The notes under the pieces: generated by a model
Seen by the model: the letters and a program-made list of their open reading frames with translations, nothing else
Databases searched by the model: none
What the model was told of the DNA's origin: nothing
Position numbers and translations under genes: made by a program
Shown here: piece by piece, positions 32,648 to 44,600 of the stretch
Layout of the letters: every line of letters starts with the position of its first letter
Numbering within the stretch: position 1 is the first letter of the stretch
NCBI GenBank assembly: GCA_036925085.1
Contig: JAUPFP010000011.1
Coordinates: forward strand, 372,001 to 436,000
Direction of reading: 5' to 3'
DNA: 64,000 bases
From: Brachycybe producta
Taxonomy: Eukaryota; Arthropoda; Diplopoda; Playtdesmida; Andrognathidae

Positions 32648-35600
32648 ATGGTTTTAGTGCCACTTGTGTTAGTGTTGGCCCTTTGTGCCATCACAAAAGG
32701 TGAGGAACTGTCAATTTATAAATAATGCCAAACAATCCATAATTAATTTTAATTGTGTTTCAGGTGTCGAGGTTCAGTCTGGACCTAAGTTTGTTAAGGA
32801 GCCACCTGCTAAAGTTGAGTTTGTGAACACCAAAGGAGCTCAAGTGGATTGTTCGGCCTCTGGTAATCCTTTGCCCACCGTTAACTGGACACTCATCGAT
32901 GGAAGCGAAGTGGTCGATGTCCGTGGTTTGCGTGAGGTCACCAAGTCTGGAAGTCTCATATTTCGTTCATTCAAAGCCGAAAATTTCCGTCCTGACATTC
33001 ATTCTGCCCTTTATCGTTGTGTTGCTTCTAACGTTGCAGGCGTAATTCACAGCAGAGACATTAGTGTGCACGGTGGTAAGTTGCTCATTTATTTTTTATC
33101 TATTTCAGTTTATTTAAATGCATGGTTTTAAGTTGTTTTTCAGAATCACGAAGTTCTCGTCTACGACTCGTACGCCATCGACGGCAACACTGCCGTTTTC
33201 AAATGCCACATACCGACCGTTCTCAAGGACTACGTGACAGTCACAGCTTGGATAAAGAACGACAATTTACTCATTCGTTCATCTTTTGAAGAAGGTCTGT
33301 GCCTTCAAGTTTCAATTTCTTAGTTTGCATTCATTGTTATGATTGTAGTTTTGAATGGCAAATTTGCCGTCATGCCATCTGGAGAATTACACATTCGCAA
33401 CGTAACTCTAGGAGAATCCGGATCAAAATACAAGTGTAAAACGGCCCATCGCTTAACCGGAGAAACTCAAATTAGTTCGGCCGATGGACAGTTGTATGTA
33501 ACTGGTACGAAATAATCTAGCGTTTTTCATAAGTGTGTGTTTATATTTTAAATGATATTGTTTCTATGCATTTTTAGAATCCCGTGGTTTAATTGCACCA
33601 AAGATAATTGAAAGTGACGATTCAATTTCCGTTGCTGTTGGACAAACTGTCGTTTTTGCATGTGCATCACAAGGAAGTCCTCTACCCACAATTAAGTCAG
33701 TGAAACATTTATCATAAACTCATAATCCACCACCTCTTTATGCGCACCAAATGTTTGCAAAAATATAATTATTAGTTATTTTTTGATTTTTTAATTTTTT
33801 TGTTTACCTTATTTTGGTGAAAATTCGTCCATTTTCACATGCCATTTTGATTAAGTTAAAATTAGCAGTCAAATGTGATCAGTGGTGGATTAAATAAGGA
33901 AAATGGGAAGGGCTGACACGGCACAGGGGAGACGCTTGTGTGGAATTATATGAGGGGTTAATAGGGAACAATAGGGTGGCCTATTTGTTCAGGTAAAGAG
34001 GTTGATGTGACAGCAGTAAATGAGCAAAAGGGGCAAAAGACCTAGCAAAGGTGAGAAGAAGAGCAGAAAAAGTGTACCCGTCGAAGACATTGTTTCTTCA
34101 TTTTTGTTTACATACATAGGCAATACGAATTTGTATCTTTTATAATGTATAATTCTTCTTTTTTGAAATAATTTAAATAAATAATTTCTCAAAATAGTAA
34201 AAAGGCCATTATTTATTTTAAAATTTGATATGTTATTAATTTTAATAATTTGCTGGAATTAATTATTTTAAATTATTTTAAAGAAATAAGTTTATTCTGG
34301 ATTATATTTGTTTAATTAAAAGCTTAATACATTTCCTTTGTAGGTGGTACAAAAAAGGTTCTGGTAATCAAATAATTGAACTCACTTTCAATGGTCGGTT
34401 TGTGAAGACTGAAAGTGCCCTGGTTATCAAAAGCATTGTTTCCTCGGACAAAGGAATTTACACGTGTGAAGCGATAAGTGATTTGGGAAAAGAAGTGTTA
34501 GAAATCAACCTGGTTGTTACTGGTAGAATGTTCTGTTTTTATTTAAATTTCAGTATTGTATTTTATGTATTTATTGTTGCTGTTTATAAAAAAAATAGAG
34601 CCGTTTTCAGTGAGTGTGGCACCATCCATTCGGAGCTCCAAACTAAATGAGAGAGTTGTTTTTGAATGCACCACATCTGGAAAGATCTCTTCTTTAAGTT
34701 GGTTACACAATGGACGTGTAATGAATGATATTTCGAGCAATAGTCTAGTGATTGAAAGTGTTACGCTGTCCGATCGTGGAATGTATCAGTGTTTTGTTAA
34801 GAATGAATCTGGTTATTTGATGCAATCCACTTCCGAACTCATGCTTTCAGGTTAAATATTCGTGTTTATATTTTTTATTCTTAATTAGATTATTTATTTG
34901 TCTGTGGCTTGTAATTCATATTGTTTTCTTTAGAAATTTCTCCCCAGTTTCTTGAGGTTTTTGACGAGGTTGTTGTCGAGCCAAGCAGTTTGGTTACTCT
35001 CAGGTGCACAGCAACTGGGATTCCTCTTCCAATAATTTCCTGGACTATCGATGGAATGCAACTGAACAGTAGCTCAAAAGTTGACATTACATTTGCTATG
35101 GCTCATGATGGAAAAGTATTTAGTATTTTGAAGTTGATATCAACCGTTGTTGAGGATGGTGGTGTCTACAGTTGCATTGCTTCTAGTTCTTCTGGACGTT
35201 TGGTTCATTCTTCGAGGGTCAACATTTATGGTATGCTAACTTATACTGAGTATAATTGAGTTATATGCTTTTTAGAACTAGGAGTTTTGTTTAAGGTGCT
35301 TTGGGAAGCCGTGTTGTTCCTGATGTTTTTGCAGTTTCTGGTCATAGTTTGCAAATGAATTGTCCTGTTTATGGCTATCCAATTGCAACTGTTCTTTGGG
35401 AAAAAGGTATGTGTTGATGTCAAGCTATCATTTAGTTGTTATTTGTGCAGCTTTTCGGTTATAATGTTTTTATTGTTTAAACTATTTCAAGACAATAGCC
35501 CATTGCTTCTTAGTCGAATGCTGACGTACTTTCACAACGGGACGTTGATTGCTGCTTATGTTGACAAAAAAACTGATTCTGGGACATACAAATGCATAGC

Positions 35601-35653
35601 CAAAGGTGAAAATGGCCAGGAAGTGGATGCCAAAGTGAATGTCGTCATAATGG
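32648..35653 (+). CDS. Dscam: Gene C signal peptide and Ig1-Ig6 exons
   Basis: Exons are 32648-32699, 32764-33075, 33133-33294, 33349-33504, 33578-33695, 34344-34522, 34599-34850, 34934-35230, 35296-35406 and 35492-35653. The start is the first ATG after the shared ctgtcaga leader. Ig6 begins GALGSR instead of the GPLGVR of A. The Ig6 second-exon acceptor is ttcaag, a weak site compared with tttacag in A and B. Confidence 0.9.
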
Positions 35654-38600
35654 GTAATATTAAAAGCTTGTTGCAATTTTTGTTTTCATAATATTTTGTT
35701 TGGGTAATTTATTTAACGCTTATCTGCTTTTCTATAAGTCTTACACACAATATTAGCTTAATTAAATATTATATCAAGAATAAAAAACATTATTTTTTCA
35801 ACATACAAACATTGTTAAGAAATGCCTCCTCCAAATGAACATTTACATACAGGCTTTATTAGAAATTAGATTAGGAAGCGAATGTTGTAAATGAGTAAAG
35901 TATAATTTTGTGATGAAATTTTTAAGTTAGTTTCACACTGTCATAAAATGTTAAACACTTTTTACTGCCAATCATAGTTGTTGGTCAATCGTATAATCAA
36001 TGGGATTTTTATTACTGTTCAGCACTGAGTTATGTTTTTGAGAATTTATGCAAATTTTGTAAAATAATTTCTGGCCATTATACAGTGTCCCAAAAATGTA
36101 TACACACTTTGGTTGTTTGTTAATATTTATTATTGTTAATTTGATTATATAATTAAGAGTAAATGTTACACTTAAGATTAGTTATAAAAGCATTATATGT
36201 TTTCTGTTTAAATGATGCATTGTCTCAGGTTTTCAAAACGCCATCCATTCTCGTAGTGGCATTCCTGACATCGGTCAGAAATGGATTTGCAAGCATCAGT
36301 TAATGCATTTTTTGTATCTGTGCAACAATTCTCAGCGATTTCTTGCCATAACTGTATTAGAAGGCAAGAAATCGAAGAAAATAGTCACAAAAATACAAGA
36401 GACACTTTAATTGATGTTTGGAGATCTTACCAATGCCTTCATGACAATGGACTGCATTGTGACTATTTGATCTAATGCCGCATTTAAACGTAAACATGTA
36501 ATGCTTTGATACACTTGTATCTAATCTTTATTGTAACATATGCTCTTCATTGTGAAATTAAATTTAAGAAAATAAACGTGGCAGTTGTTAACAACCAACT
36601 TGTGTATACAATTTTAGGACATGTTGTAGTGTGCATTTAAACTATATTCACATCTAAAATTGTGAAATTATGTTAGCTTTGTGTGTTTAATTTTTGTTTA
36701 CTGCAACAATTGGCTAGTAGTTGTTTCCAATTGCCCTTTCAGTTGCTCCTAAAATTGTACCGTTTGAGTTTCAAGATGAACTTTTGCGAGAGGGGACGAG
36801 AGCCAGGCTACAGTGTGTTGTTAGTGATGGGGACTTGCCCCTACTAGTGTCTTGGCTCAAGGATGGATTTCCCCTCTCGTCATCGCTGGGTGTATTGGTA
36901 CGTGTTCTGGACGAATATTCCAGCATACTAACGATTAACAACATAACCCCCAGCCACAACGGAAAATACACCTGCGTGGCCTCAAACAGGGCTGCCTCAG
37001 TGACACATACGGCGGAATTATCTGTCAATGGTAAACCGTGTTTTATCTCTAAACTTCATTTTTTCAGTTCCTCCAAAAATTATCCCGTTTGCGTTTCTGG
37101 ATGACCAGTTTTACAAAGGAATGCGAGCTCACGTAACTTGTGCGATCAGTCAGGGCGATTTGCCAGTCACTTTTAAGTGGCTGAAGGATGGCTCCATGCT
37201 TACCTCCTCTGAGTTAGGACTGTCGAATCGCAAATATGATGAACAGACTGAATCTTTAAGCATTGACAATGTGAACTCTGAGCATTCTGGCAACTACACT
37301 TGTGTTGTTAGCAACAGGGCGGGGACAACAAGTTGGACTGCCGAGCTACTTGTTCGCGGTAATCATTCGCGCCTTAGTTATTTTGTTTCATCGTTTTTAT
37401 TGCAGTGGGCCCCAAGATAGTTCCCTTTCAATTTGGGGCCATTCATAATGAAGGGTCTGCAGGCAGAGTGATGTGTGGCTTGCAAGAAGGAGACGCCCCA
37501 ATCCAGTTCTCGTGGCTTCGAGATGGTGTCCCTTTATTCGGTGGCGATTCTACCATCTCGGTCCATGAGGTGGATGGCCTGTCGAGCATTCTCTCTTTCG
37601 AGAGCCTTACTGCCGATCATGCCGGCACCTACACTTGCGTCGCCAAGAATAGGGCGGGCATCGACCGGCACGACGCCAATTTGACAGTAAATGGTAATTC
37701 TAAGTGATCGTATTTGCATGTTCCAGTAGCGCCGAAGATTGTGCCCTTCTCGTTCCAAGGAGAACATGTGTTCGAGGGAGCGCTGGCACGCCTCACTTGC
37801 GTGGTTTACCAGGGTGACCTACCCTTGACCATCACCTGGTTGAAAGATGACATCCCTGTTCCCTCTTTTATTCCTTCTATGGGCATCCAAGTTCGTAACG
37901 TTGACACATACACAAGTATACTGACTATCGACCATGTTAAAGTCGATCACGGTGGCAACTACAGTTGTGTGGCCAAGAACCAGGCAGCCTCTGCAAGCCA
38001 CACTGCAGTCCTGATTGTTAATGGTAGGGCTCCTCTTGAACCATGCTATCCTCTTGTGTTTCAGTGCCCCCCAAAGTGGTGCCATTCTCGTTCCAAGACG
38101 AGCACTTAGTCGAGGGTCAGCTGGCCCGAGTGTCTTGCATTGTGAGCCGTGGTGACTTTCCATTGCGACTTGTCTGGGAGAAAGATGGTGTTGAAATCTC
38201 GCCACAGTTTGTGGGAATTCAGATCAAGTCGTTCGATGAACACTCAAGTATTCTCTCTATTACAAGTGTTACACCCGAATACAACGGAGCCTACACTTGT
38301 GTTGCTAGCAATGGAGCAGGATCTGCTAGACACTCAGCCCAGTTGACTGTTAATGGTAATCACTATACAGCTTATTGATAATTTAGGATTCCTGTAGTTT
38401 ATTGGCAGTATCATGATACATATCATAAAATAACTAGACTAATAAATTATAATTTCGCCTATATTATAATTTATACTCAAATAATTATTAAAAGTTAATA
38501 ATTAAGTTTGATTTATCACGAAAACTGTTTTCGATATTAAATCTATTGCTGTAAATTTATAACAACAACATGTCTGTACCTTTGTTGGCAATTGCTATTA

Positions 38601-41600
38601 TTGGTGGTTTTTATGATGAAACTGCCTTGATACTACTTATGTTTGTCTGTTTTTTTGAAATTGCATATTTACATATATTTAACATCAATATTTTATAGTT
38701 CCACCACAATGGATTGTCCAACCTGAAGATGTTTATGCCCTAAAAGGAAGCAATTTCATGCTACATTGCAAGGTTCGGGGGTTTCCGCAGCCGCAAATAT
38801 CTTGGATGAAAGTATCTTGTAAGTATTATCAATTTTCGCTTTTTTTTTACTATTTTGCGGAAATTAATTTTGATGAATTTTTTTTCATCTGGAAAATTTG
38901 TCTAAACTCCTTTTGATATGTTAGTATATAAGAAGAAGACCCCAGGGGACTTTAAAGAAAGATTTTTACTAAGGCTGTACCGAGCCGATTTTGCCGAAGC
39001 GATTTACTGCTGGTCGGCAAAAATCAGATCGGCGAACAAAGGTTAACCCATTTCCGATTTCCGCACTAAGCAATTAGGTCTACTCTCCAATGAAACGGCA
39101 ACGGTGAAGTTTAATAATGTAGAGCTCTTGTTACGGGGCTCAGGTGTAGAATCTCTTAGTTCGAGCGGATACCGCTTTTCGCTAAGAGATGTTAGTGTAC
39201 TACAATCTGAATCCAACGGTGCCCGGGTCGTTCTCCAAGATATTTCGTAGATCGACGATGCTGGAAAAGAATGGTTAAAAACAGGCGAGACGAATGCAGG
39301 TTGTCGTTGTACTTCTTTTAATGATTACAACCATTAAGAATACATTAAAAGAGAGAATAGTTTCAGTGTGGTATGCTTTCGCCACTGGACCATTGAATGA
39401 GTTATTTCATAGTTTCAGTATCAGAGAATGGACTCAGAATCTATCGAAACATGGTCTTTTATACCTAGGGCCTGTGTACACCTTTGCAGGTGTACCCATG
39501 CCCTAGGCGCCATGCATCGACAGGTATCCATCCGCCGATACCAGAACCAGGATGTGTCTTGCAGCTTTTGGGTCTCTAAGGGTTGGTTTATACTCCCTTG
39601 CTAAGCGGCAAAGCAGCCTGCGAAGCTTCAAAAATGACGTCAGAGCTTCAGGTTTTTGCCTTCGCCAGAGCATGAAGCTAGCTTTGAAATTGTTCAACTT
39701 TTCAAAGCTTAGCAACTCAAAGCACCAATCAGGAAACAGATACACAAAAGGGGTGAATAAGTCACACCTTTTTTCTTCCAGAAGGGGAAGGGTTCTATTG
39801 TTTTGTGTATCTGTTTTATAGGATATAAAGGTCACAAAATAGGGTAAACTTTGCAAGACCACATGTATGTGTGAACAAGCTAAGCTTTGGGGAGCTAATT
39901 TTACAGAACTTCAAAGCTTGCAAATCTTAGCAAAGTTTGGAGTATAAACCTACCCTAAGAGGGAGGGAAAGGATGGAAATACGTCCCTCAAATCCCCAGA
40001 GACCCCCAGGCTACGGGAGAGATGAAAAGGCGAAATACAGGGTGTCACAGAAGGGCCAATCAATTTATTACCAACTTTATCACTAATTCATCTTTAAAAG
40101 GAAATTATTGTCTTGCCATTGCTTTGTAAACTCGAAAATTATAATTTAACTTTTTCCATACATTCTTGTGCGAACCGCTTCTCTCTTGGCCGACACAAGC
40201 AGCAAAAATCGGTAGTGAAAATCGGCATGATCGGCTTGGTTAAATCGATCGGCATGTCAATTTTTTTTGTGTGATCGGTTCGGTATTGGCTCGGTAAAAA
40301 AAAAGTGTGATCGGTACAGCCTTAATTTTAACAGGTTCGACCTTCAGACCAATGAAGAGTCCAATGTTTTATTGGATGATTTTATTTGGTTACAAACTTA
40401 AAAAAAATTGAATAATCCTTTTTGGACTTTGTATACACACAATGTCCAAGTAAACAGTTAATTTCTATTTATTGCATACATTTTTTATTACTAATTATAA
40501 TATGAAAAGCTCCGAGATTACTAGTAATTAGTCATACAGTGTTATAAAACTATGAAAGAATTACAGTGGAATTAAAAACTATAACCCTTGTAATACTTTA
40601 TATTTTGGTTGATATACACGTAACGCCCCATCATAGGGCATGCACATTTAGAAATAGATAATTTTTCCAAACCCATTGAAGTTCTAAACATGTTGGGTGT
40701 TTTCTAATGGATATATTTTGACACTTAACATTTGTAATAACGTGTAGCATTTTTAATAAATATGTTTTAATTTTTTTGAAGATAATTTAGCAGGCCGAAT
40801 ATACACACCTCTAAGTAGTGGACCAGAAATTCGCTTGTATCCAAATGGATCACTCTATATTACAAACACTAACGATGGTAATGCAGGATATTATTATTGT
40901 GAGGCTTCAAATGGCATCGGAAAGGGATTAACTCGACAAGTACAGATAAAAATACAAGGTGGGGATATAACTTTTCATACATTACATACATAAATATTAC
41001 ATATATTTTTTGTTTAATCTTGGTTCATTTTGTGTTTAGCACCGCCTGTTTTCAAGACCGGGCTAATGGATCAAACCGTTTCACATAGAGAAGAAGTTCA
41101 ATTGCAATGCATAGTTCAAGGAGATTTTCCTCTTTCAATTGTATGGTACAGAGATGGTAAAATTTTACAAACTGGACAGTCAAGGTAAAGTTTATGTAGT
41201 ATAAATTTGATGCAGTTTTGTAATCTTCATACTACTTATCAGATTGGCATTAGTTAAGAAAAATACAACTTCGGGCTTTCTTTCATTGTTAACAATCACT
41301 AAAGTTGCTAGAGAGGATAGTGCTAACTACGAATGTGTTGCTGAAAACGTCTATGGAACAAACCGATCTTCTGGAATACTAAAAGTTGTCGGTATGTTGT
41401 GTGTTAGGTAAACTTACTGTAGGTTTGAAATACAATCAAATGTCCAAATAAATTTGTATGTAAAAGAACCACCAAGTGCACCTCAAGAATTGAAAGCAGC
41501 CATAATTGGGAGCAGAACAATGGAATTGACTTGGACAGCTCCGTATGATGGCAATGATGCAATTAAGAAGTACATTATTCAGTATAAGTTAGAATCTGGT

Positions 41601-44600
41601 AATTTTAGTGGTTACTTTCAAGAGGTCATTGATAATTTGTATTAAAAAAATTTTCATCTTAGATTCGTGGCTGAAAGCAATTATGATGGAGACTGTAAAC
41701 GGATTACCCACAAATAGCATTGTTAGCCAACTTCAACCTGCAACCAATTACATGTTTCGTGTGTTTGCAGAGAATTCCCAAGGACGTAGTTTACCCAGTC
41801 AGAGTATTCATGTTGCAACTGATGATGATGGTCACTATTACATATAAATTAGTGGTTGCTCCTCATTGCCACGTTTTAAATTCTTAGTTCACTTTTGATT
41901 GTAGTTCCGTCAGGGACACCCTTAAATGTTCAAGTTGAACCAGTCAACGTTGAGACCTTCAAAGTATTTTGGAAGGTTCGTTTTCACATTTTTCTTACAA
42001 CATAAATGTTAGCTAATTAAATTTTCAATACAAAAGGCACCAGAAGACAAATTATGGAATGGCAAAATTCAAGGCTACTACATTGGTTACAAAGAAACTG
42101 ACAGCAGTGACCGTTACCTCTTTAAAACTCTTATGACAGCCGAACCAAAGGCAGACGATCTTTACGTGCAAATTGGTGGTTTGAAGCAATTTACAAAATA
42201 CTCCATTGTGGTTCTGGCATACAACAGTAAAGGCAAAGGGCCACAGACAGAACCCATTATTGTTATGACCTCAGAAGGAGGTAAATTGCCTTTTTGCAAA
42301 TTCGGTGTTTTGTTTAACTAATATGAAACGCATTAGCCCCCACATTGGCTCCTTCGGATGTCCACTGCACCACACTGACCTCTCAAAGTGTCCATTTGAC
42401 TTGGACAGCACCACATTCGGATTCGATAAATGGAATACTCAGAGGTTACAAAGTGGCTTACAAACCAACGTCTGAATGGTTTGGTGGGTAAGGTGCACCA
42501 TGTTATTTACTCGTGGTGTGTTGTCCTTGCAATTATCATTTATTTCACTCACTCGTTTTAACTATTTTTCAACAGATGATTTTCCCGAGAGCTTCAACGT
42601 TACCTTAACTACTTCGATTACTCTGGCAAATTTGGAAAAGTTTAGTAACTATAGTGTTCAAGTTCAAGCATCGACTAAAGCCGGTGACGGACCGCGAAGT
42701 TCTGCTGTTTTTTGCAGAACACTTGATGATGGTATTTACGGAGGACATTATTTTTCTTTTTGACATATCGGTACTTAATTTTTTATTAATTTTTTTTAGT
42801 TCCTAGTCCTCCTTTGGATATTAAAGCGCTTGCAACTTCGGAAAACTCAGTGACTGTGTCTTGGAAGTCTCCTGAACACCCAAATGGTGTCCTGAAATCA
42901 TATACTTTGTATTGGAAAGATGCAAACAGTGACAGTGTAAATTATTGGAGTGTTTGGTTGTTGTTGGTGTCATGTTTTTTACTTTTTTTATCATTAGGAT
43001 GTGTCAAAAATCAAAGTTACTTCGTCTCTCAAGTATCACGAAGTTTCCAGGTTAGAAAAAGGAAAGCAATATGCATTTTGGGTAACTGGATCTACTTTGT
43101 CCGGTGATAGTCTACCTTCGAAGACGGTGGTGCAAGTTCCGAGTGGTCCAAAAAGTAACTATTGCATATGAATTCAGAAATTGATCTGTTTTACTAGCAA
43201 TTTTTTCGTATTGATTACTTGCAGTTGCGGCTAAAATTGTATCCTTTGAAGAAAAGGTCCTCGTAAGTTGGAAATCTGAAGTACAACTTTCTTGTGTGGC
43301 AGTGGGGCTGCCACATCTGAAGAGAAGGTGGCAATTTAGGTAATGTTATGAACGAGTGTTTGTTTTCCAGTTGCTCGTTGCATTTACTTTAAAACTACTC
43401 TAGGAATAACTTTATTGAAAACACTGAAACGAGTGTGGTGTCATCTGATGGAACGCTTGCAATGAAAGATGTAAGAGAATCGAATTCAGGCGATTACACT
43501 TGCCTCGTTGAGAATGATGGCGGAGAAGACAGAATAACTTACGCCGTTGTTGTTTTGTGTAAGTAAAAATCCATATACCTTAATTACTGAAGCTGCAGTT
43601 TAAAGAATGATATTAAGTTATTTTGTAGCTCCTCCATCTGTGGTCGCTTTGGAACTTCTGAATGTCGCGCCAAACAGCATCGAAGTTCAGTGGAAAGCTC
43701 CAATAAGCAAAATGTTGAAAATCACTGGTAAATTTTATTTAAGAAGTATGTTCCACAGAAGTGTTGTCAAATGTGCCCGCCACTTTGGCAACACTTGTCA
43801 TAACGGCAATCTGTATGAAGTTATTCTTATGCTCATTTATTGCCATCTGAACTCGATGACAGTCTGCATTTAATACGTGGCAATCCAATTCTGGCAATTT
43901 AGTGAAATGCTGTGTTATTATAGATTACTTGATATTGCGCAAAAAATGATATTCACTTTGAAAAATCCATTTCTCTGAAAGAAGTAAATATACAATGATG
44001 TAGAAAACATCAATACGAAGTACATTAAATTTTCTTTCTAGTTATATATTCGTTTTTATCTAATGGATAATCGTTAACACCATAATTAGCGTTTTAAAAA
44101 CAACTACCTTTGTCTTGACCTGCATGATAAGAATTCACTTTCTAGTTCATCTTGTCACAAGTGATTAAATATGTCCGTCAAGTTTCCATACAGTAGGCCC
44201 CAATTCTACTCACCATTTACGAATAGCGTTCGCAATTGTCGTTTGGCAAATTTAACTATAAACAGAATTGAGTGAACTTTATTTCTGTATTTTTTTCTAT
44301 CACCATAACGTTATTAGTTTAGGATATATGAATTTTTGAAAACATATATCGTTTTATTTGGTTCATGTTGATAATGTATTTTTAGGTTATGTATTAAAAG
44401 TAAAAGATGAAGATGGTGAATGGAAAGAAATTCAACTTAATGGAGAATTAAGAAATTACAAGCTAAACAATTTGGACTGTGGCACTAAGTACCAAGTTGC
44501 TATCCTAGCTAAAAACAAGATAGGAGTCAGCGATTTGTCTGAAGTTTTAAACGTCTTCACAAATGGATCAGGTAATTTTGATATGTTCGCCATGAGTAAC

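Larger units (their letters stand above)
38970..40324. mobile_element. hAT-like DNA transposon (non-autonomous) in the Ig8 intron of gene C
   Basis: 1355 nt with terminal inverted repeats TAAGGCTGTACCGA and TCGGTACAGCCTTA. The flanking octamers ATTTTTAC and ATTTTAAC agree at seven of eight positions, fitting a hAT target duplication; a TA duplication (Tc1/mariner style) is the alternative reading. Both subterminal regions are dense in the motif gatcggc/gccgat. Inside are a strong hairpin (39464-39506) and a nested element (39577-39959). I saw no transposase. Confidence 0.75.

Noticed and set aside
36281-36475. Open frame in the gene C Ig6-Ig7 intron as a transposase remnant
   Set aside because: It falls in the arms of the palindromic mariner-like element and shows no catalytic motif; the element looks non-coding.
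39503-39862. Overlapping open frames of 70-119 codons on both strands around 39294-39862
   Set aside because: They lie inside the inverted-repeat transposon in the gene C intron, cross its nested element, and show no recognisable domain or codon structure.
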